Below the pieces are notes generated by a model that saw nothing but the letters and a program-made list of their open reading frames with translations, was not told the DNA's origin and made no database searches. A program made the position numbers and the translations under genes. Source: Corallium rubrum (Eukaryota > Cnidaria > Anthozoa > Scleralcyonacea > Coralliidae). Taken from it: 64,000 nt of DNA. The DNA lies in contig OZ036011.1 in NCBI GenBank assembly GCA_964035015.1, positions 11,164,894-11,228,893 on the forward strand, written 5' to 3'. Shown piece by piece: positions 44,601 through 59,600 of this stretch. Positions within the stretch are counted from its first letter, which is position 1, and every line of letters starts with the position of its first letter.

Positions 44601-47600
44601 TTTAGAAAATAAAGAAGTTGGTATGAAGATTGTACTATACTATACTGTACCATACCATACCACACCGTACCGTACCGTACCGTACCGTACCGTACCGTAC
44701 CGTACCGTACCGTACCATACCATACCATACCATACCATACCATATACTAATCCATATTATTCCATACTTATCCATACTATATCATACTGTACAATACTGT
44801 ACCATAACATATTGTACCACAAGGTACCATACCACACCTTACCAATGAATACCATACTATACCATACTATACCATGCTACACTGTACCGTACCATAACAT
44901 ATTGTACCACAAGGTACTCTACCACACCTTACCAATGAATACCATACTATACCATACTATGCCATACTATACCATACTATACCATACTATACCATGCTAC
45001 ACTGTACCGTACCATAACATATTGTACCACAAGGTACTATACCACACCTTACCAATGAATGCCATACTATACCATACCATACCATACTATACCATGCTAC
45101 ACTGTACCGTACCATAACATATTGTACCACAAGGTACTATACCACACCTTACCAATGAATGCCATACTATACCATACTATACCATACTATACCGTACTAT
45201 ACCATGCTACACTGTACCGTACCATAACATATTGTACCACAAGGTACTATACCACACCTTACCAATGAATGCCATACTGTACCATACTATACCGTACTAT
45301 ACCGTACTATACCATGCTACACTGTACCGTACCATAACATATTGTACCACAAAGTACCATACCACACCTTACCAATGAATACCATACTATACCGTACTAT
45401 ACCATACTATACCGTACTATACCGTACTATACCGTACTATACCTACTATACCGTACTATACCATGCTACACTGTACCGTACCATAACATATTGTACCACA
45501 AGGTACTCTACCACACCTTACCAATGAATACCATACTCAGGGGCCGCGGAAGCACCTTGAAAGTGGGGGGGCACTGACCAAAAAGGGCACTTGAGTTTTG
45601 CACCTTACTACTGTATCTTAGTGTAATATAGATATATATTCTTTTATGAATCATGATCAAGTCACAAAGTCAGCAAAGTATTGGTGGACATTCTTCGGAT
45701 GCTATGCGTATTCTCTATTGCTCTGCATGCGTACTAAGTCTTAACAAACTGAAGATGATTAGATGAACAATTTTATTAAGTAATGCGATTTTATTAAAAT
45801 TTGCCAAAAAATCTAACCCTACGTTCGTTTTTCAGAACAAAGTCTTTAGCAATCAAACTTAAGTCCAGTTCATCAGTTCTGGCCTTGTTTACATGCATAA
45901 CAATAAGGTTGTTGTAGCGTGCTGCCGTCATCGTGCTCCTTAGATACGTTTTGACAAGACGCTGGCTTGAAAAGATCGTTCTCCAGAGGCTGCGCTCGCT
46001 CATTGGAGCAAGAAGGTAAATCTGCAAAAGTCGGACAACGTTAGACATTGCCATGACGATCTGCGATGAGTCAGTTTCTTCTGTTGAGAATATTGATGTA
46101 ATGGTGTCAATTGATGTCACCGTCTTAACTTCTGGAAGTCGCTGCGAGATAATTCCTTCAAGAAGCTTTAACTCTGCCTTTAGCTGATCAAAATCGAGGT
46201 CATCTTCGTAAAGGCGTTTCACTGCATCATTTAACTCAAACGTACGCCCATTTGCCGCATTAATGAGCACGGTTTCGATGTTCATCAATACAGAATATAT
46301 TTCTTGATCGAAACGTTCCTGTAGTGCAGCCATGCACGCGTCAATTGCCTCAACACATTGGGCACGGTGGAATTCTTTCGCGGATTGGAAATGATGTTGC
46401 TCACCATCTCCGTGCTGAAATCGCCGCGGAACTTGCTTCGGTCTTAACAGTTTAGGATCGTCTACAAAGTTGATGGCCTTGCTCGAAGTGACTACTTGGT
46501 CGTAAAACAAATGGAAGTCGTCTCGTTGACGTTGCAAGTTTGTCTTCAAGGAATTGACGCAAGTAACAGTTGTTTGTGCCGTTATTGAAGGCTTCTGTAA
46601 CGTAGATGCAACTTGTTCACACACGCTTAAGATATTCTGTGCAAAACTTAAACCAAAGTACGTGGAAAACTTCTTCAATTGGCTAGCCATACCTGATGCG
46701 GTGTCACGTACGGTAGACTTGGAAGATTCTTTGGCTATGCTAAGTAATGTGGAGTACAGGGCCTCGTAATTGTGCAAGACAGCCGAGATGGCTTTGGTTC
46801 TTACCGTCCGCCGAGTTGGACACAGCAAATGCGGATTCTCAACTTGCGTGCCGTTGTCGTTAATCTCTTTGGCGATATGCTGGTATTGCGCCATTCGTGT
46901 TGGTGAAGATCGAATAAACACGGCCAAGTCTTGCACGACCTTTAACGTATCGCTGATAATTTCGCTTTCCTTCACACAATCATGCAAAGCCAAATCAAGA
47001 CTGTGGTTACCGCAGTGAATGTACAGGGCGCGGGGATTCTCTGAAGATATTCGGGCTGCAACTCCACTTCTGCTTCCAGCCATATTTGCTGCGCCATCAT
47101 ATGTTTGCCACCGACAGTCGTCTATCGTCAAATTGCATCGCAACAAAATGTCCTTCAGCGAAGTGGTGATTGTTTCAGCATCGGTTTTCTCTAGCTCGTA
47201 CATACCGAGGAAATCTTCGTGGACGGATAAGTCGGTTGTAGATACCCAGCGTAAAACACATGTTAATTGTTCCTTGTTGCTTATGTCTCTAGACTCATCT
47301 GCAATAAGACTAAATAATTGTGATTCCTTGCGTAGGTCTGCAACTATAGACCTCAGGACTGCGTTGCCCATCATGTTAATCAACTCGTTTATAATGTCAT
47401 GACTGAGATATCTTCCGTTGTCAATCCACTCCAATAATCCAGGGACATCCTCTGCTCTTAATTTTAGCAGCTGGTGTAAGTTACTCTCAATGTCAGTTTT
47501 TCCTTGCAAGCTCTGGGCCTGGCGTGCCAAATACCTAATGCTACTAAGTTGTTTTAACAACATTCGTCTTCGAGTTTCCTGGGTTTTTTAAATTCACCGA

Positions 47601-50600
47601 CCAATTTCGCTCCGATATCGCTTCTCGAATCATCAAATAATAAAACTTTCTCAGTGGCCTCCGCGTGAAATTTAGACTGAGAGTGTTTTTTAAGTTTTTC
47701 TTGGCACTTCTTCCAGTCGCTGAATTCCCCTAAGAGAAAGGCCTTTTCACCGTTATGACTGAATGTAATAAGGTCTTGACGCATCGCTCTTTTACAGAAG
47801 TAACAGGCAATGGTACCTTTCGTCACGCAATATGTGACCCAAGCGTACTTCAAAAATATAGAGGATGGACAAGTTCGTACATTCGACGATCCTCCTTTAG
47901 TGGTTTGCTTTGTAGATGTGCGCTTTATTTCTTCTTGGGTAGGACGGTAAGGCTTTCTGTCTGTACAGCACAAACGCTGACACTCCAGTCCTAGCGAACA
48001 ATCTGTTGATTCAATTGGCATAGGTCCTACAAATGGGACGGTAGTCGTAGAACTTGGCAAAGACGCTAGGTTGTCAGAAGCTCTGGGAGTAGATGGCTCG
48101 GTCGGCGGCGCGACTGGTATGTCTGAAGAGGCCCCAGGGCCAGGATCACTGAAATTTGATTCGGAATCAGAATGATGAGATAAACAGGTTGGTGGAGTTT
48201 CCGTTGTTGACGGCAGTGTCGAGTTAGACCCAGAGTCGATGTCGGGTTCAACAACATCTTTAGTTGGAGCGCTACTAAAGAAACTTGTCAGTTTTCGCAT
48301 CCTTTTAGCTGTTTCTACAAGCTCTTTTTCTTTTTCTCGTTTTCGCCTAGCAGCTCTAGGCATGATGATTTTTAGTAGACCTCCTGATTGAATATTGTAA
48401 ATTTGTAATTATTATTATTATTGTGATTTGTCAACAGTCCTGTAAGAACAATGGTCTGAGAAACAATACGACGGGAGCAATGCGTAGCGGTAGAATTTAT
48501 AGTCTCATGTGGATCATAAATTGCGATTTCTGATTGGTTAACTAGGGGGTGGACCTCTGCGAAGACAATCCCACTCGACAAATCACAATTTTTGATCCTT
48601 CTGGGCAATCAAGATCAAAAACCAAGCTGTAGCCGATTTTGCATGGTGTCATGGATTGACTTTGTTTTACATATTTTTACACGCATAATACGCAACTATT
48701 TGCACTAATTTTTTTTTCCTATTAGCGTATTATGCGTATACCACTCCAAGACTCCAAGTGGTCCCAAACGATATATTTACTTCTGCCAGCAGTGCACTTA
48801 TTAGCTTAAGGGGGCATTTACAGCCATTTGCGTCCAAGACCGAACCGCAAACTTTTTCACACGTTTGTTTACGTATGTATAACGTGACGTTTGCCGTTTG
48901 AAAGTTTGAAACGCGACGTTTGCTGTTTAAAACGGAAACCATGCATTCTTATTGTTTTAAATCATCACAACTGAGTCAGTTTAACTGACGTTGTAAGAAA
49001 CGATTACTAACAAGTTTCGCCGCTCTTGTATCATTTGAAAACCTATACAAGCTTCTACTTCACGAATTTCGACTAAGTCTAAACTGGTATGTTTAAATGT
49101 TTAATGTTTTAAATTAAAATTGATAAAACGTGCATCAAAACATGACATACAGTAACATGACAGTTACAGCACCAGAACCGTCGGGTTTTCCATTCTAATT
49201 AGTATATTTTCAATTTCGCATCTGAATGACTTCCGTTTCAAACGGCAAATGTCACGTTACAAACGTAAACAAACGCGTGAAAATGTTTGCGGTTTGTGCT
49301 TGAACGCAAACGGTTGTATCTAAGAAAAACGTCGTTAGTTCAATAGTTCCCGAAACAAGGGCACATCTATTCCATGAAAAAAGGGCACTTTCATTCCAGA
49401 AAAAGGGCACATTTTCCCCAGGTACAAAAAGTGGGGGGGCACTTGCCCCCAATGCCCCCCCGGTTCCGCGGCCCCTGACCATACTATACCATACTATGCC
49501 ATACTATACCATACTATACCATACTATACCATGCTACACTGTACCCATAACATATTGTACCACAAGGTACTATACCACACCTTACCAATGAATGCCATAC
49601 TGTACCATACTATACCGTACTATGCCGTACTATACCATGCTACACTGTACCGTACCATAACATATTGTACCACAAAGTACCATACCACACCTTACCAATG
49701 AATACCATACTATACCGTACTATACCATACTATACCGTACTATACCGTACTATACCGTACTATACCGTACTATACCTACTATACCGTACTATACCATGCT
49801 ACACTGTACCGTACCATAACATATTGTACCACAAGGTACTCTACCACACCTTACCAATGAATACCATACTATACCATACTATGCCATACTATACCATACT
49901 ATACCATACTATACCATGCTACACTGTACCCATAACATATTGTACCACAAGGTACTATACCACACCTTACCAATGAATGCCATACTATACCATACCATAC
50001 CATACTATACCATGCTACACTGTACCGTACCATAACATATTGTACCACAAGGTACTATACCACACCTTACCAATGAATGCCATACTGTACCATACTATAC
50101 CGTACTATACCGTACTATACCGTACTATACCATGCTACACTGTACCGTACCATAACATATTGTACCACAAGGTACTATACCACACCTTACCAATGAATGC
50201 CATACTGTACCATACTATACCGTACTATGCCGTACTATACCATGCTACACTGTACCGTACCATAACATATTGTACCACAAAGTACCATACCACACCTTAC
50301 CAATGAATACCATACTATACCGTACTATACCATACTATACCGTACTATACCGTACTATACCGTACTATACCTACTATACCGTACTATACCATGCTACACT
50401 GTACCGTACCATAACATATTGTACCACAAGGTACTCTACCACACCTTACCAATGAATACCATACTATACCATACTATGCCATACTATACCATACTATACC
50501 ATACTATACCATGCTACACTGTACCCATAACATATTGTACCACAAGGTACTATACCACACCTTACCAATGAATGCCATACTGTACCATACTATACCGTAC

Positions 50601-53600
50601 TATGCCGTACTATACCATGCTACACTGTACCGTACCATAACATATTGTACCACAAAGTACCATACCACACCTTACCAATGAATACCATACTATACCGTAC
50701 TATACCATACTATACCGTACTATACCGTACTATACCGTACTATACCTACTATACCGTACTATACCATGCTACACTGTACCGTACCATAACATATTGTACC
50801 ACAAGGTACTCTACCACACCTTACCAATGAATACCATACTATACCATACTATGCCATACTATACCATACTATACCATACTATACCATGCTACACTGTACC
50901 CATAACATATTGTACCACAAGGTACTATACCACACCTTACCAATGAATGCCATACTATACCATACTATACCATACTATACCGTACTATACCATGCTACAC
51001 TGTACCGTACCATAACATATTGTACCACAAGGTACTATACCACACCTTACCAATGAATGCCATACTGTACCATACTATACCGTACTATACCGTACTATAC
51101 CGTACTATACCATGCTACACTGTACCGTACCATAACATATTGTACCACAAGGTACTATACCACACCTTACCAATGAATGCCATACTGTACCATACTATAC
51201 CGTACTATGCCGTACTATACCATGCTACACTGTACCGTACCATAACATATTGTACCACAAAGTACCATACCACACCTTACCAATGAATACCATACTATAC
51301 CGTACTATACCATACTATACCGTACTATGCCGTACTATACCGTACTATACCTACTATACCATACTATACCATGCTACACTGTACCGTACCATAACATATT
51401 CTACCACAAGGTACTATACCACACCTTACCAATGAATACCATACTGTACTGAAACATACCGCACCTATTTAATTTGATGTCAATGAATTTCATTTTTTTG
51501 TAGAAAAATTCCAGGAATCGTCTCGTCAGTGCAACACAGCTCCTGAAAATAGACCAACAGCTAACGTAAGGAATCAGTTCTTTAAATGAACAAGTGACTT
51601 ATAGTGCTTAGCACAGCACAATTTCAAAATGTGTTTTTGTGTTTTATGATGTACTGTCATGACCATTGCAACAAGGAGTAGATTTTAAACTACGTATGTG
51701 TTGTTTTTTTCCTAACTCTATCAGTTGTTTTAAAGGTTTTGTCTGGACCAGATAATCGTCCGTCCTCCGTTCCCACAGACAACCCGATAACTGACCAGAC
51801 AGTTGCCATGGTAACAAAAAAGGTTCGCAACATGAACGCTAGGTAAGGACTGGATATTTCTTTCTGTTCAAGCCATTAGCTGTTGAATTATTGTTTCATT
51901 ATGTTCTTTCTTGTTTAGCCAACAGAAACAATTACTAGAGCTTCTTGGTAAATTGGATCCTTTAAAATCTCAGAGTGTTTCAACTTCTCCTCCTAAGATC
52001 ATCCGATCCATAGCGTTTGGTTCCCCTGAACAATCACCACTACAACCTTCGTCACATCAAGCAACGACAGTGGTAAGCACATACCATACTATACCATAAC
52101 ATACCATGTCATGCCATGCCATACCACGCCACACCATACTTTACCACACCATATCATATCACTTCATTCTATGCCTTACCATACTGTACTTCTGTTTTTA
52201 GCCAGAAAACACGGATTCTCCAAACGAAAATAATTTGTTGGAAGTTTGTTTTGAAATCAAATCAAATTGGGGTCATCCAAAAGAAGTCGGGCTTACAGAA
52301 GTTAGTGATGCAATCCACCAGCTTTTTGCTTTGTTAATTTAACATTGTGATCCAAATAAAGCACCAATGATTTAACATTTCTACGTATTTTTTCTTTCTT
52401 GTTTTCAGATTCAGTTTTTCGACGATCATGGTTCAATTATTCACGTTCTGAAACAGCACATTCAACTTTCTCAAAACTGTCCAAGTGAAGCACCTCTAGA
52501 AAACTTGATAAACGGGAAAACTAAAGTAGGTTGATGTGCTGAGGGAAGTAGAAATAATGAAACGTTGTTGAGAAAAGTAAATCCGTAATTTTGGAAGTAC
52601 ACTTGGATCTAAAATATGCTTTCTTGGTTTTCATCTTTCTTGGAATAAACATTTTCTTCGAATCATAAAGAAAAAATTCTTGATTATTATTTTAAGATAA
52701 ATATGAAAACTTTTTAATGTACTTGTCAACAAAAAACATCAGTATCGAGACGGAGTTTGGATATGCGGTCAAACGCTTGCATAAATTAAGCCAACTTTCC
52801 TCAAATTTCTCTTAAGGTGGATCCATACAGTTTCTTGAAAAATGGAAAATACAAGTTTGAGAGTTCAAAACACGTGATTAAACAATTCGGAAAAAGAATA
52901 AAACTAAATGTTATGCATAGTTAAACAGTCGGACAATCAAAAACTGTTACCTATTTATAGCAACTGTTGTCGCTATGGCAACAAAGACATTTCAAAATGG
53001 CTGCCAAATACCTTTCAAACTAATTTAATTCAAGAAAAACTTTGGTGACCCCCAATTTTTTTTTCATTAAAACTTTCCTGGAAGTATGAGTAATCAATAG
53101 ACCGGTTTTAAAAAAATTCTGTAGAACGAAATTTTTTAAAAATTAACAAACATGATTTTTCCGAAAAAAAAATTAATCCTTCTACAGAATTTTTTTAAAA
53201 TCGGCCTATTGATTACTCATACTTCAAGAAAAGTTTTAATGAAAAAAAAATTGGGGGTCACCAAAATTCTTTCCGAATTAAATTAGTTTGAAGGGTAATT
53301 GTCAGCCATTTTTAAACGTCATTGTTGCCATAGCAACAACTGTTGCTATTTATTTGGTAACAGTTTTTGATTGTCAGACTGTTTAATTATGCATAACATT
53401 TAGTTTTATTCTTTTTTGGAATTGTTTATGCACGTGTTTTGGACTCTCAAACTTTTATTTTCCATTTTTCAAGAAACTGTGTGGAGCCACCTTAAAATAC
53501 TGGTTCATTTGAGAAGTTATATCAAACACTCGAAAGTTGTGTTTGATCTGTTATCAAAACAGCTCAAAGTTGGTTAAAAAAGCCCTCGGTTTCGCCTCGG

Positions 53601-56600
53601 GTTTTCCACGCGATTCTTGGTCTTTGATATCCAATCAAACACTCCATTCATTTGGGTTTGATAATCTAAATGATGAGAATGACATTATTTTAATTGTTTA
53701 TAGACCACAAATGAACGTTACATGTGGAAACATCCTTATGGTCAAGGTGATTGTATTGAATTATTGTTCCAAGTTCCTTGTCAGTGGACTGAAGACCATC
53801 ACAATGTTTCTAGGATTAAAATCTGGAATTACAATAAAAAAATGAAGGTATTAAGCCAGCCTTGCGTCATGTTTTATCTTGCTTTTACCATAGTCAATCG
53901 TGTAGATATAGTCTTCAAAACTCGCTCAACTTTAATAAAGCACCTCTATTGAGCTTTGATTTTATGTACAGACGATTCTTGCGGTGCACAAACTTTTTGT
54001 TTTTTACCTATTAATATTTAAACAATGTGATTTAATTTTTTGTTATCTTCTTTGCTTCTTTTTTCTTGCATTTTTGCTCAGGATTTGAGTGTGGGCGCAA
54101 AAGATATGAGAATATTTATCGAAGGAGAGTTGGTGTGGGACGGCATCGTTGATAAGGTAGGAACATTATGTATGTTGTATTTTCACTACGCAAAACTTTT
54201 AATAAATTTATAAACTGTTTTCTGGGCTAAATCACAATATAAAACATACGGCAAAAATGTGATTTTTCAGGGATGTGGAAACCAGATCTACGACTATGCT
54301 GAAGTTATTGATGTAAAGTCAAGACAAGAAAACAAGACTATCGAAGATGTTCGAGTTTGTAAAACTTGTCATACCATACCGTAGCATAGCATAGCATAGC
54401 ATAGCGTAGCGTAGCGTAGCGTAGCATAGTACAGCACACCACACCATACCACACTACACTACACCATAGCATACCGTACTATAGCATACCGTACCATACT
54501 ATACCATACCATACCATGCCATACCATACCATACCATACCATACCATACCATACCATACTATACCATACCATACCATACCATACCATGCCATACCATACC
54601 ATACTATACTATACCATACTATACCATACCATACCACACCACACCACACCACACAATACCACACTTTACCATACCACACCTTACTCTACCTCACCATACC
54701 ATACCACATCACACCATACCAGACCACACCACACCACATTAGACCATACCTCACCACACCACATTAGACCATACCTCACCACATACCATACCACGCCATA
54801 CCACGCCATACCATACCATATCATACTATACCATACCACATCTTACAATACCACACCACACTACACCATACCATTCTATTCCTAAAGAGATGAACATTTT
54901 TTTTGTGTCTAGTTCTCAAACAATGATCCAGTCGTTGGAAGTGAAACAGTAACTCTTCATCCAAGTCAAGATGAACTCCAAAATGACAATTGTACTGATG
55001 CAACGCCTATAATCGCACTAAATATTGGCCAGAAATCGACTATCCTTATAAAGTAAGAACATGTATTTGTTAATACGTTTAACGTTTCCTATTTGATTGA
55101 ACTGGCATTTTTAATAATTGGTAAGACAATATTGAACGTTGTTTTGTATTTGACAGTTCTTTGACGCCTTCTCCTGAAGAAGAAGTCTTTCAGCATTATC
55201 AAACATCAGAAGAAAAAGACGATATCAAGTAAGCTTAGACCCCGTTTACACGATGCCGCTACGAAATGAAACCGTAACGAAATCGTTACGGTTAGGCCTT
55301 GCGTTCACACGATACCGGCATGAAATGACACGAAACCGTAATGCTAACCGTAACAATTTGAAACCGTAATGCTAACCGTAACGATATGAAACCGTAATGC
55401 TAACCGTAACGATTTGAAATCGTAATGCTAACCGTAACGATATGAAACCGTAATGCTAACCGTAACGATATGAAACCGTAATGCTAACCGTAACGATTTG
55501 AAATCGTAATGCTAACCGTAACGATATGAAACCGTAATGCTAACTGTAACGATTTGAAACCGTAATGCTAACCCTAACGATATGAAACCGTAATGCTAAT
55601 CGTAACGATTTGAGACCGTAATGCTAACCGTAACGATTTGAAACCGTAATGCTAACCGTAACGATATGAAACCGTAATGCTAACCGTAACGATTTGAAAC
55701 CGTAATGCTAACCGTAACGATATGAAACCGTAATGCTAACCGTAACGATATGAAACCGTAATGCTAACCGTAACGATATGAAACCGTAATGCTAACCGTA
55801 ACGATATGAAACCGTAATGCTAACCGTAACGATTTGAAACCGTAATGCTAACCGTAACGATATGAAACCGTAATGCTAACCGTAACGATTTGAAACCGTA
55901 ATGCTAACCGTAACGATTTGAAACCGTAATGCTAACCGTAACGATATGAAATCGTAATGCTAACTGTAACGATTTGAAACCGTAATGCTAACCGTAACGA
56001 TATGATACCGTAACGAAATTATTCCTTTATCGACATCGTGTGAACACCTTACCGTAATGATTTCATCACGGTTTGACGAAACGTTTTTCTCTGCTTAAAA
56101 AGTACGGGGTAAAAGAAGCGTGATGGCGTGAATTTAATAAAAATGGAGTTAACTAAACTGTAAAAATAGTAACAGAATGAAATGATACCGGTACCGTGTA
56201 AACAGTTTCCTACCGTGATGATTTGATACCGGCACGATTTCGTACCGGCATTGTGTGAACGGGATCTACATCTGAAGACCAATCTGAAGATTGGTGGGGG
56301 AAGAGAGGGTGGGGACAAGTGTTTGGGAATGATTGTATATACATATGTTGATAATATGTGTTGGGTTTGTTTTTACTTTAGGAAAGATAGCGTCGACGTA
56401 AGAAGCCAGCCATCATCATGGCTGGAAGAAATGAAAGAAAAAAGGTGGCGAAACTGGAACGTACATGTATATGTCTATAATGGCGGCAGAATATGTGTGA
56501 CAGAGAGAAAATGTAGTAATAGTTTGAGAAACTTGCGTCTTTTTCCCCCCCAAAACTAATCAGCTTTCTCTTTTTCAGGTCATCTTCCACGTCACCTCCC

Positions 56601-59600
56601 AGTCAGTCGTCGCATTCCCAAAGTGTGCCGAAATGGTTGGGAGATGAAATAAATGGTGAGCTGTACACTAGTCTACGTAGCTTCCGTAACGGGCGTTCAT
56701 TTGGGGTAAAGTTAGTGTAAATTACGGAGCGAGAAGAAAAAACTGTGACGTGAGAGAGGCTAAAGGAACACCACTTAAAATGCTTTTCAAAGTTATGACT
56801 TTCCCCATCAAAATTATTGGCTAAATGTTTCATTGGTTTATTCGAATCTTTATGAAAATAATCTATCAACTTCGTCAAGCATAACAATAGAGTCTGATCC
56901 AGCTTGCATTACCGGCGTTACAGGGGGGTGAAGGTCTCGGCTACTTCTTTCCCCAAGCGAGTTTACTGCTGTGATAATTCCTGATACATGTACTTACTTG
57001 CTTGCTAGAGTACCATTGTCTTTTTTGGTTTATTTTTAAGTTGATAAGAAAGACTCAGAAACTGACGAACTCAGCTTGTTGGATCAACCTAAAACTAGAT
57101 CCAGGCCATCAAGTGGCCGACGGAGCAGCCGACGTCAGACGCCAGAATGTTCAAGCAGAAGAACTACCCCTAGACCAGAAAGTGGGAGGCGATCTGGAAA
57201 CACCGCTGATCAGCACTTAGAAGATCTGGAGCTACATGAACAACTTACGAAACTCTGGTATGGCCTAACCTAGCCTCAATTTGCCTTCCCATATTCATGA
57301 ATTTCTATTTAACTTTACGACATTTAATAACACAATATGTATCAGTGTACGTTGGCGCTAATGGTCTTCGCACTTAAACCTTAATCCTAACACTAATTCT
57401 AACTCTAATCCTAACTCTAATTTTAACTTTACTTCTAATTCTAATCCTAACTCTAAGCCTTATTCTAACTCTAATTCTAACACTAATTCTAACTCCAATT
57501 CTAATTCTAACACTAATTCTAATTCTAATTCTAATCTTAACTCTAGTTCTAATGTTAACTCTAATCCTTATTCTAACTTTAACTCTAACTTTAATTCTAA
57601 TCTTAACTCTAATCTTTATTTTAACTTTAACTCTAACTCTAATTCTAATCTTAATTCTAGTCCTTATCCTAACTCTAATTCTAATCTTAACATTATCCTA
57701 ACCAACAATGCTGCACAAAAGTCCTTAGACGCTATGCGAAAATCGTCAAAAATGGAAAAGTGTCTCAACAATTTTGTCCACGATTAAATCCTGGACAAAA
57801 GTCCTTGAGACACTATGCGAAAATCGCAAAAAACGGCAAAGTGTCTCAACAATTTTGTCCGTGATTGTATGTTTAAAGTTCGAAAGTGCATTAGCACTGT
57901 GCACGTTTAACTTGGTAACAGTTTCGTAGGTTGTGTGTGTAATTATTCTCATGTGTTGGTTACAGTGTTGGTAATCTACCCACGGAAGACAATATGGTGG
58001 ACCAAGAAAGATTGTTAGAAGAATCACTCAATTCGCTGTCCCAGTTCGGAAGATGTCATCTTGGAAGAATTACTCCGTCAAATGACATGGACCGTCAAGG
58101 TAAGTGACACTGGTACTATGATCAGTATCACTACCATGAGTACCACCACCACCACCACTACCACTATCAGACCTGAGTACCACCATTACTACCACCACCA
58201 CTATCATTACCACCACCACTACTACCACCACCTCCACCACTACTACTACCACTACTAGTCTACCACCACTACTAGTCTATCACCACCACCACTACCACCA
58301 CCACCACCACCACCACCACCACCACTATCACCACCACTACCACCACCACCACCACCACTACACCACCACCACTACCACCACCACCACTACCACCACCACT
58401 ACCACCACCACCACCACTACCACCACCACTACCACCACTACCACCACCACTTCCACCACCACTACCACCACCACTACCACCACCACTACCACCACCACCA
58501 CCACCACCACTACACCACCACCACTACCACCACCACTACCACCACCAATGGCCTACCACCACCAATGGCATACCACCACCAATGGCCTACCACCACCACC
58601 GCTACTACCACCACTACTACCACCACCACAAGTAGACTACCACCCCCACCACTACTGCCATTACTACCACTACGGGACTACCACCACTGCCACCACTATT
58701 ACTATTACCGTCACCATTGTCAGAACCATCACTATTACAGGATGGTGGGATAACTTTCTTGTGTGAGTAAATGTTTCAATATTCTACTGTTTCTCTTCTC
58801 AGGAGATGCGCTGGATGATTTACTTACACCAAGATCAAGTGAACAAGAAACTGAAAACGCAAAGTAATACATTATTTTAGTCAAGAACTACAGTTCTGTG
58901 GTGGTAGTTTAACACTGGCGTGTTTATTTGTGAATTGTGTTTCCACTTTCAGTTCAACAAATGAGTTTGTTATTCCTGAGCTTCCGTGTGGTCAACGTCT
59001 TGTCGTCAACATTCTTTCTACGTGGGGAGATCAATATTATGTTGGATTAAATGGAATTGAGATTTTTAACAGCTCTGGAAAACCTGTACAGATCTCCAAA
59101 GTACTATACTGTATATTTATTTATTTTTTTCTTCACTTCACTTCACTCCACTTCACTTCACTTCACTTCACTTCACTTCACTTCACTTCACTTTACTTCA
59201 CTTCACTTCACTTCACTTCACTTCACTTCACTTCACTTCACTCCACTCCACTTCACTTCACTTCACTTCACTTCACTTTTCTCCACTTCACTTCACTTTT
59301 CTCCACTTCACTTCACTTCATTTCACTTCACTTCACTTCACTTCACTTCACTTCACTTCACTTCACTTCACTTCACTTCACTTCACTTCACTTCACTTCA
59401 CTTCACTTCACTTCACTTCACTTCACTTCACTTCACTTCACTTCACTCCACTCCACTTCACTTCACTTCACTTCACTTCACTTCACTTCACTTCACTTCA
59501 CTTCACTTCACTTCACTTCACTTCACTTCACTTCACGTCACGTCACGTCACGTCACGTCACTTCACTTCACGTCACTTCACTTCACTTCAGTTCACTTCA

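Larger units (their letters stand above)
45538..49477 (-). mobile_element. Near-complete hAT transposon (3940 bp) with exact 8-bp TSD
   Basis: The termini CAGGGGCCGCGGAA and TTCCGCGGCCCCTG are perfect inverted repeats. Both flanks read ACCATACT (45530-45537 and 49478-49485), the expected 8-bp hAT duplication, within the satellite. It carries a ZMYM1-like hAT transposase on the minus strand in two overlapping frames. A smaller fold-back (arms about 48815-48915 and 49235-49325, GTTTGTTTACGT) sits inside its 5' part. Confidence 0.95.

Noticed and set aside
57375-57705. A true chromosome end or telomere
   Set aside because: Hexamers are mainly CTAATT/CTAACT variants in the middle of a gene, with exons on both sides.
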